Position numbers and translations under genes: made by a program. From CAYLMG01 sp964493425 (GTDB lineage: Bacteria > Planctomycetota > Phycisphaerae > Sedimentisphaerales > Anaerobacaceae), in the NCBI GenBank assembly GCA_964493425.1, contig CAZBMW010000002.1:62001-126000 (forward strand): a stretch of DNA of 64,000 nt, given 5' to 3'. The notes beneath the pieces are model-generated. The model had not been told where the DNA came from. It saw nothing but the letters and a program-made list of their open reading frames with translations, and did no database searches. Shown piece by piece: positions 35,283 to 44,742 of the stretch. The stretch's first letter is position 1; each line of letters begins with the position of its first letter.

Positions 35283-35690
35283 TTAATTATCGACTATACG
35301 ATATCTTTCTATGTAAATCATAAGCCCGGCAGCGAACGTATCAAGCTGAACTATACGTGAATCTCGCATAGCAACGTAATATTGGCCATCGTTGATTTCT
35401 TCAGCGATGAGCTGTTTTTTCTTCATAATCTCATTGAAATCAGCCCTTGAGATATTTCGCACAGGCTCGATATAGTACGCACCGCGCATAGCTTGTGGAA
35501 GGTTTCTTCGTTGATATACGTTAGGCTGACCGGAAAATGCATTGGAGAGACCGAAGCTTTTCTGCTTAATATCAGACTGCATCGACTGTTCTTCACAGCC
35601 TAAGATAAAAATAACGAAGAAAGCAAATATCATCAAAAAAAATACAGATATGCGAGCATTGGATTCCGAAAGCCACTTTTGTCTAAACAT
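35283..35690 (-). CDS. Small lipoprotein of unknown function
   Basis: The 135-residue protein has a hydrophobic signal segment ending in the lipobox-like ILGC (about 28-31). The rest is hydrophilic with a C-terminal VAMRDSRIVQLDTFAAGLMIYIERY. No family was recognised. It is convergent with the Doc gene and not part of an obvious operon. Confidence 0.5.
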   Translation of the reverse strand: MFRQKWLSESNARISVFFLMIFAFFVIFILGCEEQSMQSDIKQKSFGLSNAFSGQPNVYQRRNLPQAMRGAYYIEPVRNISRADFNEIMKKKQLIAEEINDGQYYVAMRDSRIVQLDTFAAGLMIYIERYRIVDN

Positions 35691-36192
35691 AATACTCTAC
35701 TTCCATAAAAAGTGTTAACAATACAATTCAGATAAGATTGACTGGCAAGACCGTAGAGATAATTTCGGCAACTTTGTTTTCTTTTGATGATTTTTTAACG
35801 TAAAAAATCCCGCAGTAAAAAAACTTGATTAAGAAAAATTTTTGTAAAAATTTTTGTTCTCAAAGCCGCTTGTACAAAACCCTTTTTCGATACTGATAAA
35901 AGCGAGACTTACGCTCACTTTGTCCAGTTTCAACATATTACCCATCTTTACTTCAGCCAAACTTTAGCTGTTTTTAGTATCGAAATCGCAGCTTTTCCGT
36001 TGTTTCTCTCATCCGGGACTGAAAAAACCGGAAGTAATAAATCTGAAGAAAAATTTCTCGATTCGACGATGAAAATCTTTGGTACATAAAAATTTTTAGG
36101 GAATAGTGCAATGAAAGCTTTGCTGTTAACGCCGGCAATGGTGATACACCTTTTAAAGTTGAAATCTGCCGGCAGGGTATCTGTGTTAGAAT

Positions 36193-36242
36193 GCTGTCAG
36201 GCAAGTTTCTTCGGCACAGCAGACGCACAAGGGCCTGACAGC
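36193..36242 (+). other. Ten-base-pair hairpin with 30-base loop
   Basis: GCTGTCAGGC and GCCTGACAGC pair perfectly. No T-tract follows, so it may be a regulatory RNA structure rather than a terminator. Confidence 0.4.
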
Positions 36243-36413
36243 CAATTAAGGATGGTACAAAAACAATCAATACTCAATCATATACGCCCACCGCCTTGAG
36301 ATGAAGGTGCAGTGATAGGCAAAGCTGCATCAAAATTAACCCAAAATACGCAAGTATAGTAGTATAAGTGTAAATGAATTAATGAGCCTTTACAAAAAAC
36401 CATAATGCTAACC

Positions 36414-36448
36414 GGCTGTCAGATGAGGACTGACAGCCCTTTTTATTT
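36414..36448 (+). terminator. Rho-independent terminator
   Basis: GGCTGTCAG (36414-36422) pairs with CTGACAGCC (36430-36438) and is followed by CTTTTTATTTATT. The transcript it ends has not been identified. Confidence 0.75.
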
Positions 36449-36546
36449 ATTGAGATTTGAAAATTAACTGGTATACTTACAATGAAGATTTGGCTTTAGA
36501 CGGACTGATAAACTGATACGCTCAAAAAAGGGATTTTGGGGTATAT

Positions 36547-37497
36547 ATGTCAGCCAGGGTACCGAAGATAGTCGTAATCGGGGGCAGTTACGTAGATATT
36601 GCCATAAAATGCAATCAGTTTCCATTGCCGTCTCAGCCGGTCGTCGGTGGTGCTCTGTCGTATAACGTTACAGGCCCCGGACCGAACCAGGCGGTCGAAG
36701 CGGCGTTGTGCGGCTGTCAGGTGCACTTGATAAGTAAGGTCGGCGGCGACCCATTCGCCGAAAAAGTAAAATCCACACTTGCCGAGTATAAGATAAACAC
36801 CGATTACGTATTCACAGCCGAGGCCAAAAATACCGGGGCCGTAGTAACAATGGTCGACTCCATCGGCGAAAACGCTTCGCTTATCTACGCAGGGGCGAAC
36901 AGTGCTTTGCATACAAATGATATAAAGCTCGCAGAGCAGGTAATCTCTGAAACTGACATTTGTCTGATTCATGGTAATTTGCCTGAGGACGCAATTGTTG
37001 CAGCCATAAGCTACGCAAAGGTGCACGCCGTAAAAGTCATACTCAATCCAGCCAGACCTCTCGATAAACCTGACAAAGCCGCTGAGCTTCCGATGGAGTA
37101 TTTTTCTGCTGACGTTTTGATACCCAATCTTTACGAGGCCGCGGATATAACCGAGCACTCAGCAGCGAACATCCGCACAGCCAAGTTTATCGGCTCAGAC
37201 CTCGTCGCACGCGGTGTTGGCGTTGCGGTTATAACGATGGGAAAACGCGGTTGTATGGTCGTTGACAGAGATTCCGCAGACCACGTACCCGCTTTCGAGG
37301 TTGAGCTTGTCAATCATGCCGGCACCGGTGACGCATTCGCTGGTGCTTTAGCAGCCTCGTTTGGTGCAAACGATGACATAAGAAAAGCTGTGAAATTCGC
37401 TTCCGCCGCTGGAGCTCTTATCTGTACTAGGTTCGGCACGCTCGATGCTATGCCGACAAAAGCTGAAATCATTGAGCTTCTACAAAAAGAAACTTAG
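36547..37497 (+). CDS. PfkB-family sugar kinase, ribokinase-like
   Basis: The 316-residue protein has PfkB signatures: IGGSYVDIAI near the start, GPGPNQAVEAALCG and the catalytic block NHAGTGDAFAGALAA, with the GTGD Asp at about 262. It phosphorylates a sugar; ribokinase is the closest type but the specificity cannot be fixed. GGGG precedes the ATG at good spacing. The next gene, on the opposite strand, is a GH127 enzyme, so a role in sugar use is plausible. Confidence 0.85.
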   Translation: MSARVPKIVVIGGSYVDIAIKCNQFPLPSQPVVGGALSYNVTGPGPNQAVEAALCGCQVHLISKVGGDPFAEKVKSTLAEYKINTDYVFTAEAKNTGAVVTMVDSIGENASLIYAGANSALHTNDIKLAEQVISETDICLIHGNLPEDAIVAAISYAKVHAVKVILNPARPLDKPDKAAELPMEYFSADVLIPNLYEAADITEHSAANIRTAKFIGSDLVARGVGVAVITMGKRGCMVVDRDSADHVPAFEVELVNHAGTGDAFAGALAASFGANDDIRKAVKFASAAGALICTRFGTLDAMPTKAEIIELLQKET

Positions 37498-37516
37498 ATG
37501 CTCGATATCGAGTAAT
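37497..37516. repeat. Filler repeat GATGCTCGATATC
   Basis: This unit lies between two convergent genes and belongs to the TGATGCTCGAT family. Confidence 0.5.
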
Positions 37517-37518
37517 AA

Positions 37519-39981
37519 TTATTTATTAACCTTCATCTCGATGATGCCCGACGACCATTCATCCTGCAACTGAATCTCGACTCTCAGACCGTCTGTTTGT
37601 ACGGGCTCGAAGCTGGTTTTATTGAATTTATCCTTATCGACACCGTAACCGCTTGGATTCGGGACCTCTTTGTATTCCTCACCGTCTCTATAAAGCAGTT
37701 TCCAGCTTTTCGGCACGCGGCATTCGCCTCTGCCCGTATCGTCGTACCAGTAGAGCTCGACTGATGAAACGGTCGCCGGCTCATTAAAATCGAGCCTTAC
37801 CCATTCCTGTGTCCCTTTTTTAGGCCACCAGTGATAATATGAGTGCTCGCCGTCAACGGAGTTTGCCGGCTCGAAGCCGTCAACGATACAGCGTCTCGGC
37901 CCTTGTCCTCTTGATGTTCTTACTCTGCTTTCGGAAGCGATTGTAGGTCTCTTTATCGGCTCAGCCGCTTTTTCATTTCTTGCCAGCCAGACCGTCATCT
38001 CGCCGCTGCCGCGATGCGCCCAGGCGTAATAGGGTATAAGCATAAGCTCGTGCTCGGTCTTTATGATTTCATCATCTTCACCTTCTTTTGTTGCGTAGGC
38101 CTTACCCTTGATGGTAAGTATTCCGCCGAGCATATCATTAGGCTCGGTACTAAGTTTCGTATCGTCAGTTAACATCAGGTTCAGCACGCGTCCATTATTG
38201 TCGGGCCATTCCGCACAAAAAACGACAGGGCCTCGCTCTATTGCAGCCTTTCCTCTGTCTGCCTCGACCTTCTTGTTCGCGAGAACACGTTTTATCGGCA
38301 TCGGCAGCGACAATTCGATTGTGTCAGCTTTTTTCCACACCCGCTCAAGGCTGACATAACCTTTCTTTATTTTCAAATCGACCGCTTTGCCGTTCACTTT
38401 TAGAGTCGGCTTCTCGCCGCTTTTACTCAGGTAGTGGTAAAGGTCGGTTGGCACGGGCTTATTTTGAGCCCAGCCGGGAATGCGAACCTTTATTGTAAAT
38501 TTCGATTCCGCCGCAGGCTCGACCGTCATCTTGATGACGCCGTCCCACGGGTAGCGGGTCTGTTGAGTAATTTTGACCTTATTATTGCCGAGCTTTAAAT
38601 CCGCCGAACCTGCAGCAAATAAATTTACGTAAATTGTATCAGCCTTTGTAGCATAAAGATAACCCGGCACGGAAGCGACGAACCTTGCAATATTGCCCGG
38701 ACAGCACGCACAGCCGAACCATTCGCTTCTGGAATGCTGGCCTCTCGAAGCGAGCGGATTCGGATAGAAAAACATCTTGCCGTCCAGCGATACACCATCG
38801 ATTAATCCGTTATAAAGCGTTCGTTCGAGCACATCGATGTACTTTGCGTCACCGTGAAGCATAAACAATCGGTGATTCCAGTACACGTTTGCGATAGCCG
38901 CGCACGTCTCGCAGTATGCGGTCATATTCGGCAGCTCATAAGCGTCGGCGAAACCTTCATGACCGCCGGCAGCGCCTATTCCGCCCGTGATATAGAGTTT
39001 TTTGCCGACAACGTCCTGCCATATCCTGTCGATGGCATCAACATAGCTTTTATCGCCGGTCAGCGTTGCGACGTCAGCCATTCCCGAGTACATATAAAGC
39101 GCCCTGACAGCGTGACCTACAGCCTTGCTCTGCTCGGTGACCTTTTTATGTGCCTGAGCATAAGTGCCGTAATCGGGTCCCCGCGTATCAAGGAAAAATT
39201 TCGCAAGGTCGAGATATTTTTTCTTTCCTGTAACACGATAAAGCTTACAGAGTCCCATCTCGATTATTTGATGCCCCGGCCAGTATTCGTTTTTGCCGGG
39301 CCCGAAAGTCTCACAAAGCATATCAGCATTCTTCGTCGCTATATCCAGCATCGTCTTTTTGCCCGTAGCCTGATAATGTGCGACAGCCGCCTCATAGAAA
39401 TGACCCATATTATATAACTCGTGACTTAAGTCTCTGACCTTCTCCCATCGTTTTTTCCCTGCCCACTCGTGAGGATGTTCAGGATTAATCGTCCTCGCTG
39501 TATAAAGATAGCCGTCCGGCTCCTGTGCAGCCGCGATTTTCTTAATAAGCTTGTCAAGATATTTTTCCATCTTGGCGTCGGCCTTTACCGACAGCCCGAA
39601 AGATGCTCCCTCTAACGTCTTATAGATATCCGTGTCGTCAAAGCTGTAACCGCGAACCCTGTCGTCCTCGAGCTTTTCGCCGCGAAGGGCCTTTGCAGCC
39701 CTTTCGAAATTTCCCACCCTGCCCGTTTCTTCGCATTTCTCGAAAGCGTGCGGAATCGTAACTGTGCGGTTGGTCTCAATCCGCGGCGCCCAGAAAATAT
39801 CGTCAAGATGAACGTCGGTAAATGGAACCGCTTTGATGGTATCGAGCTGCTTTGTTACCTGGATTTGCTGCTTTTTAGCGGTAGCCGCCCGAAGATACTT
39901 CGCACAGCCGGAAACAAGGGTCAGTAAAATGAAAAGTAAGATTGATGGGACGACGTATTTTGATGATTGACTTTTACTCAT
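37519..39981 (-). CDS. GH127 lipoprotein, beta-L-arabinofuranosidase-like
   Basis: The start is at the ATG at 39981, with AAGGGG upstream, giving an 820-residue lipoprotein (LLFILLTLVSGC). The GH127 core includes AYCETCAAIANVYW and EWFGCACCPGNIAR, which together supply the zinc site and nucleophile cysteine known from the family. The C-terminal 130 residues resemble an F5/8 discoidin carbohydrate-binding fold (SVELYWYDDTG). GH127 enzymes release L-arabinose from plant glycans and glycoproteins. It is exported and membrane-bound. It faces the sugar kinase gene. Confidence 0.9.
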   Translation of the reverse strand: MSKSQSSKYVVPSILLFILLTLVSGCAKYLRAATAKKQQIQVTKQLDTIKAVPFTDVHLDDIFWAPRIETNRTVTIPHAFEKCEETGRVGNFERAAKALRGEKLEDDRVRGYSFDDTDIYKTLEGASFGLSVKADAKMEKYLDKLIKKIAAAQEPDGYLYTARTINPEHPHEWAGKKRWEKVRDLSHELYNMGHFYEAAVAHYQATGKKTMLDIATKNADMLCETFGPGKNEYWPGHQIIEMGLCKLYRVTGKKKYLDLAKFFLDTRGPDYGTYAQAHKKVTEQSKAVGHAVRALYMYSGMADVATLTGDKSYVDAIDRIWQDVVGKKLYITGGIGAAGGHEGFADAYELPNMTAYCETCAAIANVYWNHRLFMLHGDAKYIDVLERTLYNGLIDGVSLDGKMFFYPNPLASRGQHSRSEWFGCACCPGNIARFVASVPGYLYATKADTIYVNLFAAGSADLKLGNNKVKITQQTRYPWDGVIKMTVEPAAESKFTIKVRIPGWAQNKPVPTDLYHYLSKSGEKPTLKVNGKAVDLKIKKGYVSLERVWKKADTIELSLPMPIKRVLANKKVEADRGKAAIERGPVVFCAEWPDNNGRVLNLMLTDDTKLSTEPNDMLGGILTIKGKAYATKEGEDDEIIKTEHELMLIPYYAWAHRGSGEMTVWLARNEKAAEPIKRPTIASESRVRTSRGQGPRRCIVDGFEPANSVDGEHSYYHWWPKKGTQEWVRLDFNEPATVSSVELYWYDDTGRGECRVPKSWKLLYRDGEEYKEVPNPSGYGVDKDKFNKTSFEPVQTDGLRVEIQLQDEWSSGIIEMKVNK

Positions 39982-40077
39982 AGCATACCCCTTAAATTTT
40001 ACTGAGAACACAAATCAGTGTGGTATTTTAGCAGATAATTAGCAAATAATCAAAACAAATTTGCGGCTCAACACAAG

Positions 40078-40944
40078 TCACGCGAGGGCGTTGGCGATTT
40101 TAACATAATCGCCGGGACTCAGCTGTGCAGGCCTGCTGTTGGGTTCTATCCCGCAGCTCTCAAAGATTTGCTGGAAGTTTTGAGCTTGTTTAAATCTTTT
40201 TTGTGACGACTTTGTTATGGATTTGAGCATCTTTCGCCGGTGCCGCATAAATAAATTGACGATTTGGCAGAATCGCTCGACGTTTTTTACTTGTTCTGTC
40301 TTTTTGCTGCTGCGAACAAAACTTACCATAGCTGAACCGACTTTCGGTTTGGGCCAGAACACACCCGCCGGCAGGACCCTCTCGATTTTTACATCGCCCG
40401 TTGCTTGTAATAATACACTTAACGTACCGTATTTTTTTGTCCCTGCTTTTGCCGTCATTCGCTCAGCTACCTCTTTTTGAACTGTTACGTACATAGCGTC
40501 GGCGGCCGGCGAGCCGGTAACAAGATTTATAACCAGCGGCGAAGCGACATTGTAAGGAAGGTTAGCCACAAGCAGGAATCGGCCGGCAGACTGAAACGAT
40601 TTTATCAATTTAATAACGTCAGAATTGATGACACTTTTTTTCCGCAATATGTCAGTATTGATAATCCGAACGTTCTTTTTGCCGGCCAGTTGCTGCCGGG
40701 CAATTTCGGCTAAAGCACTATCGACTTCAACTGCGATGACAGCCGCTGCCTTTTCGGCAAGAGCCTGTGTTAATGAGCCCGTGCCACAGCCGACCTCCAG
40801 AACTATATCGTCTTTTGTGACATTCGCAGCCCTCAAAAGAAGCCGCATCAGGTTAAGGTCGACAAGAAAATGCTGACCGAGACTTCTATTCGGCCTGACC
40901 GCTGCATCCAATAACAAGCTATGTATCTGATTTTTCGTTTGCAT
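40078..40944 (-). CDS. rsmA: 16S rRNA dimethyladenosine transferase
   Basis: The 288-residue protein has the SAM-binding loop LEVGCGTGSLTQAL, catalytic NLPYNVASPL, and the family opening PNRSLGQHFLVD. RsmA (KsgA) dimethylates two adjacent adenines in the 3' hairpin of 16S rRNA, in late ribosome assembly. The length is normal. Confidence 0.95.
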   Translation of the reverse strand: MQTKNQIHSLLLDAAVRPNRSLGQHFLVDLNLMRLLLRAANVTKDDIVLEVGCGTGSLTQALAEKAAAVIAVEVDSALAEIARQQLAGKKNVRIINTDILRKKSVINSDVIKLIKSFQSAGRFLLVANLPYNVASPLVINLVTGSPAADAMYVTVQKEVAERMTAKAGTKKYGTLSVLLQATGDVKIERVLPAGVFWPKPKVGSAMVSFVRSSKKTEQVKNVERFCQIVNLFMRHRRKMLKSITKSSQKRFKQAQNFQQIFESCGIEPNSRPAQLSPGDYVKIANALA

Positions 40945-40958
40945 TATAAAAAGTGTGA

Positions 40959-40981
40959 ACTTAGAACTTAGAAGTTAGAAC
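40959..40981. repeat. Filler repeat GAACTTAGAA family
   Basis: Repeated GAACTTAGAA and AGTTAGAAC words lie just before the ksgA start, between it and the four-helix gene. Confidence 0.55.
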
Positions 40982-41358
40982 TATTTCTTTGTAAATCTTG
41001 ACTTTCTTACTATAGCTGTAATTATCGAGACCAACTCGTTCGATTCCTGAATAAGATTTTCGAGCTGTTTTTTAGAGACCAGCCTCGATTCCTTGAGAAG
41101 ATTCAGCCGGTAAAGAGTTTCTCTGGCTTCTTTTAATGCAATGCTATTTTTTGAAATGAAATCCGCTCGGCTTTGTCCACCTGTCGCTTCTTCGAGATTA
41201 GCTCCAATTGATGTTCCCGAGCGCAATAGTTGTTTGCCGATAACTTTACAAGCATTGTTCTTACTATCTAAATATTGATAAAGTTTTATGATTCTACAGG
41301 CAAAAGCAAATGCCCTTTGATTAATATCTTTTTTCGAGATTTGAGCAGTTTTACTCAT
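40981..41358 (-). CDS. Four-helix-bundle protein (23S rRNA IVS type)
   Basis: The 125-residue protein has the family core LLRSGTSIGANLEEATGGQSRADF and a four-helix pattern to the end. Members were first seen in intervening sequences of 23S rRNA and are often scattered and mobile; no enzymatic role is known. It is inserted between pdxA and ksgA, overlapping the end of pdxA by eight bases, with GTTAGAA-type filler repeats on both sides, which suggests it arrived by insertion. Confidence 0.85.
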   Translation of the reverse strand: MSKTAQISKKDINQRAFAFACRIIKLYQYLDSKNNACKVIGKQLLRSGTSIGANLEEATGGQSRADFISKNSIALKEARETLYRLNLLKESRLVSKKQLENLIQESNELVSIITAIVRKSRFTKK

Positions 41359-42424
41359 TCCTGTTTTTCAGTTCTAACTTCTCAGTTCTCACTTCTAACT
41401 TTCTTTTATGAAGCACCATATTTATCGCAAGTTTTATCGCAGCTTTCATACTTGTCGGGTTCGCGATATTTTTGCCGGTAATGTCAAACGCGGTCCCATG
41501 AGCGGGTGACGTTCTTATAATAGGTATCCCGATTGTTATATTAACCGCCGTCTCGAACGCCAGTAGCTTTATCGGTATCATAGCCTGATCGTGGTACATC
41601 GCAACCACGCCGTCGAATTCGCCGCGAGTCGCCCTTAGGAAAAGCGTGTCAGCAGGATACGGGCCGTAACAGTCGATACCCTGCGTTTGAGCAAGAGTGA
41701 CAGCTGGTGTGATTATGCGTTTTTCCTCATCGCCGAATCGGCCGTCCTCGCCCGCATGAGGATTCAAAGCTGCTACGCCGATTTTCGGGTTCTCTATATC
41801 GAAGTACTGCTTCAGAGCGTCATTGAGCAAATCTATCGGCTCGAACACACATCCGATAGTAAATTTATGGCGCACCTCGAAAAGAGCCTCGTGTATCGTT
41901 GCAAGGGCGAGCTTCAGGCTGTCGGTCGCAAACATCATCGCCTTTCGTTTTGACCTCGTTTTCTCGGCAAACATCTCGGTATGTCCGGGCCATTTCACAG
42001 ACGCTAACTTCCAGCTGGTCTTATTTATCGGTGCGGTTACAACCGCGTCGATTAGCTTTGCCTTCGCAGCCTCGATTGCGTCCAAGCAGAACCTGACCGA
42101 CGCCTCGCCCGAGGCCTTGCTCGGACCCTTTATCCAGGGTGCTACAGAGTATTCGTCGTAGTCGGCTACAACAACCTTATAGGGATATTCTCTGCTCAGT
42201 TTTTCGTGCTGGCATCTGCCCCAGAACGGCTCAATCTCTGCCCTGTCGGCTGCGAATAAGAGCTGCTCATTCATTCCGAATATGATGAACTTCGCAGCCT
42301 TTCTTATCTCTGGCTCTGCCAGCGCCTTGATGATAATCTCCGCACCTATCCCCGCCGGGTCGCCCATCGTTATCCCTATCACCGGCTGCTCCGTTATCGA
42401 ATTGTTATTAAAGTTGTGGTTCAT
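41351..42424 (-). CDS. pdxA: 4-hydroxythreonine-4-phosphate dehydrogenase
   Basis: The 357-residue protein has the PdxA features GITMGDPAGIGAEII, NPHAGEDGRFGDEE and MYHDQAMIPIKLLAF, with metal-binding histidines. PdxA oxidises 4-phosphohydroxy-L-threonine in vitamin B6 synthesis. The last 16 residues or so (from RKLEVRTEKLELKNRNE) are encoded by the filler repeat family and replace the usual ending; the core is complete. Riboflavin synthase lies just upstream. Confidence 0.93.
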   Translation of the reverse strand: MNHNFNNNSITEQPVIGITMGDPAGIGAEIIIKALAEPEIRKAAKFIIFGMNEQLLFAADRAEIEPFWGRCQHEKLSREYPYKVVVADYDEYSVAPWIKGPSKASGEASVRFCLDAIEAAKAKLIDAVVTAPINKTSWKLASVKWPGHTEMFAEKTRSKRKAMMFATDSLKLALATIHEALFEVRHKFTIGCVFEPIDLLNDALKQYFDIENPKIGVAALNPHAGEDGRFGDEEKRIITPAVTLAQTQGIDCYGPYPADTLFLRATRGEFDGVVAMYHDQAMIPIKLLAFETAVNITIGIPIIRTSPAHGTAFDITGKNIANPTSMKAAIKLAINMVLHKRKLEVRTEKLELKNRNE

Positions 42425-42434
42425 ATTTTTTAAG

Positions 42435-43076
42435 TTAAAAGCCGAGGTTTTTTAGTTTCTCAGCGGTTAAACCTTCTGCCGGCAAAAACTTCTCCACATA
42501 CTTCTTTATCGTCTTTATTATTACATCAGTTTCGATATTTACTTTATTGCCTACTTTTGCCGCTCCCAGCGTAGTACTTTTCAGCGTTTCAGGTATCAGC
42601 GCAACTGTAAAACCGTTATCGTCCATTCGCGCTATCGTTAGTGATATTCCATCAACGGCAATCGAGCCCTTGGGTATCATATTATCGAGCAGCTTTTTAT
42701 CAGTCGTGAAAGCCATATCAGCAAATTGTCCTTTTCTCTCAATTTTTTTAATGGTTGCGGTACCATCGGTATGGCCGAGCACGAAATGGCCGCCGAACCT
42801 GCTGTCGGCTTTCATACTTCTTTCAATATTGACCTTCGAGCCGGCCCTCAAGCCGCCGAGATTCGATTTTGAAAGTGTCTCGCCGCTTACATCAAAGCTG
42901 GCTGTCGTGTTCTCAAGACTCGTTACGGTAAGGCAGACACCGTTCACACTTAGGCTGTCGCCGGCCTTACAGCCCTCGTTGAGCCCGCCAAGCTCGATTT
43001 TCAGTTTCAGCGTATCGGCTGAGCCGAGCACCGATTTTACTTCGCACAAACCTTCTATTATTCCCGTAAACATCAA
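42435..43076 (-). CDS. ribE: Riboflavin synthase, alpha subunit
   Basis: The 213-residue protein has two lumazine-binding repeats: MFTGIIEGLCEV with SVNGVCLTV, then GHFVLGHTDGTATI with AVDGISLTI. It condenses two lumazine molecules to riboflavin. A methionine at 43073 is an alternative start. No FMN riboswitch was seen in the upstream spacer. Confidence 0.93.
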   Translation of the reverse strand: MMFTGIIEGLCEVKSVLGSADTLKLKIELGGLNEGCKAGDSLSVNGVCLTVTSLENTTASFDVSGETLSKSNLGGLRAGSKVNIERSMKADSRFGGHFVLGHTDGTATIKKIERKGQFADMAFTTDKKLLDNMIPKGSIAVDGISLTIARMDDNGFTVALIPETLKSTTLGAAKVGNKVNIETDVIIKTIKKYVEKFLPAEGLTAEKLKNLGF

Positions 43077-43222
43077 TCCAGCCGCCCAAATCCATTAAAT
43101 ATCAAGTTTGCTGTTGAAAAAACGCAAACAAAACATAAAATTGATTATATATTATTTCTGTTAAATAATCAATGACCGTCAAAAAGCCGTTGATTGGCTA
43201 TTATGGAAAAGTGGGGTACTTT

Positions 43223-43681
43223 ATGAGAAATAAAATATTTGGCACAGCCCTTGCGGTATTGCTGATAGCTTTTGTTATTGTCCCTGTCGGCTGTAAGAAA
43301 AAAACCGAGCCTGAGAAAACATATTACGACGTCATAAAAGAAGACGATGAAAGGCTGCGAGCCGAGCCGCAACTGAAAGAAACGGTTAGCGAAGAAAAGC
43401 AAATATCTGAGCAGCCGACAAAGCAGTTTCGCGAACTTACAGAAGCAGAAGAAGCCGAGGCACAGCGGCTTCTGGAATGGGCTATTCAATCGAGGAAGAT
43501 GGGCAGACTCCCTGCGATAAGTTACAAACAGACCATCGATGCCTGCAGACAGATTATAAAACAGTTCCCGGACACCGAATACGAGTTCAAAGCCAAGCGG
43601 ATTCTCGCGGATATCCCTGAGCAATACCGTAGCCGATACAATATTACAGAAGAGGAAATCGACCTCGGTAACTACGAATAG
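43223..43681 (+). CDS. Small lipoprotein
   Basis: The start is the ATG at 43223, with GGGGTA upstream; the frame is open earlier without a ribosome site. The 152-residue protein has a signal peptide with lipobox-like VPVGC and a charged, Glu-rich body including EAEEAEAQRLLEWA and the TPR-like ACRQIIKQFPDTEYEFKAK. No enzymatic function is visible. The next gene starts 29 bases on and may be co-transcribed. Confidence 0.65.
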   Translation: MRNKIFGTALAVLLIAFVIVPVGCKKKTEPEKTYYDVIKEDDERLRAEPQLKETVSEEKQISEQPTKQFRELTEAEEAEAQRLLEWAIQSRKMGRLPAISYKQTIDACRQIIKQFPDTEYEFKAKRILADIPEQYRSRYNITEEEIDLGNYE

Positions 43682-43710
43682 GCAATTTTAAAAGGTTCAC
43701 GGACAAGAAT

Positions 43711-44598
43711 ATGGCAGCAGCGTCAACAACGCAGATACCGGTTATAAATATTACCGCGGATTGTTTGCCCGAAGCCTGGGAGAAGGCTGTCCTTGCGGTC
43801 TGGGATAACGGCCTGCAGATAAAGACCGAATATGACAAACCGGACGAACCGCTCAGCAGAGATGCTACCGTTATCGTAACAATCGCAGAGCCCTTCGCTG
43901 AGCCGAGGATACACAAGAATTTTCCCGGCGGACCGGCAGAGCTCGAAGCCTATCGGCAGGAAGTCGTCGACGGTATTCACGACCACTGGATAAATCCTGC
44001 AGAGGGCAAGTGGACATATACCTATCATGAGAGATTGTGTGCATACTGTCCTGTCGAGGATTTGCGAACAGCTGATTCGCCAAAACCATTCAAAAAAGTC
44101 GACCAGATTCAGTACATCATTGACAGACTTTCGAACGTTTCTCATACACGCAGGGCACAAGCGATTACCTGGATGCCGACAGCTGACCCCAAGACGGACG
44201 ACCCTCCCTGCCTGCAGAGGATGTGGTGCCGGCTGATAGATGACGGCAAGGGGGCAATGTTACTTAATATGAATACGCACTGGCGCAGCAGAGACCTGTA
44301 CAAAGCCTGGTTTATGAATGTCTATGCGCTTACCGATTTGCAGAAGATAATAGCACAGAAGATTTCGGAGAAAATCGGCAAAACCGTAACTGTCGGCAGA
44401 TATGTCGATATAAGCGATTCGCTTCATATTTACGGCAGTTATTTTGATAGTGTCTCCAGGGAAGTGGAGAAGATGCGGTCTGGCTCATTCAAGCAGCGAA
44501 GCTGGCGCAGCGACCATCCTGCCTTTGAGATGATGACGAAAGAGACCCGCGAAAAACTCGCGAAAGACCCCGACTGGTTCGCAAAAGCTCGAGGATAG
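43711..44598 (+). CDS. Divergent thymidylate synthase-like protein
   Basis: The 295-residue protein follows the ThyA order: an arginine pair in SHTRRAQAITW, a catalytic-type Cys in DPPCLQRMW (Cys167), the RSRD block (HWRSRDLYKAWFMN) and the nucleotide-binding DSLHIYGSYFD. These match the key sites of thymidylate synthase and dCMP hydroxymethylase. Overall similarity is low and the N-terminal part is unusual. The Asn in WFMNVYA corresponds to the residue that favours dUMP. It sits before nrdR and an ATP-cone gene, which supports a role in nucleotide supply. Real dTMP synthesis needs testing. Confidence 0.7.
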   Translation: MAAASTTQIPVINITADCLPEAWEKAVLAVWDNGLQIKTEYDKPDEPLSRDATVIVTIAEPFAEPRIHKNFPGGPAELEAYRQEVVDGIHDHWINPAEGKWTYTYHERLCAYCPVEDLRTADSPKPFKKVDQIQYIIDRLSNVSHTRRAQAITWMPTADPKTDDPPCLQRMWCRLIDDGKGAMLLNMNTHWRSRDLYKAWFMNVYALTDLQKIIAQKISEKIGKTVTVGRYVDISDSLHIYGSYFDSVSREVEKMRSGSFKQRSWRSDHPAFEMMTKETREKLAKDPDWFAKARG

Positions 44599-44707
44599 TT
44601 AGTCACCCGCGGCTCGGAATTCCTTAACTTAAATATTCCTTGTTCGATATTGCATGGCCTGGATTTATCGGTCTGAGGATAAGCGAAAAATTTTTTTCAG
44701 AGGCAAT

Positions 44708-44736
44708 TTGTCCGCTTGCTATTTTTATATTAAACT
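44708..44736 (+). promoter_or_regulatory. Candidate promoter of the structured RNA
   Basis: TTGTCC and TAAACT are 17 bases apart and precede a run of hairpins that ends in a terminator. It is a moderate match to the housekeeping consensus. Confidence 0.45.
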
Positions 44737-44742
44737 TTGTAT

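Larger units (their letters stand above)
35691..36546. other. Gene-free region upstream of the pfkB gene
   Basis: The 0.85 kb region holds no convincing gene. A long-loop hairpin (GCTGTCAGGC at 36193-36202 with GCCTGACAGC at 36233-36242) and a terminator at 36414-36448 share the same CTGTCAG stem word. A 62-residue frame at 36111 has a weak ribosome site and no family features and was not called. Confidence 0.45.

Noticed and set aside
35974..36270. 98-residue frame on the minus strand
   Set aside because: No start signal, and it crosses the hairpin at 36193.
36111..36299. 62-residue frame on the plus strand
   Set aside because: The ribosome site is weak and the sequence spans a palindrome; no family signal.
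36110..36300. Riboswitch (cyclic di-GMP or cobalamin)
   Set aside because: A few words look similar, but the conserved cores are absent.
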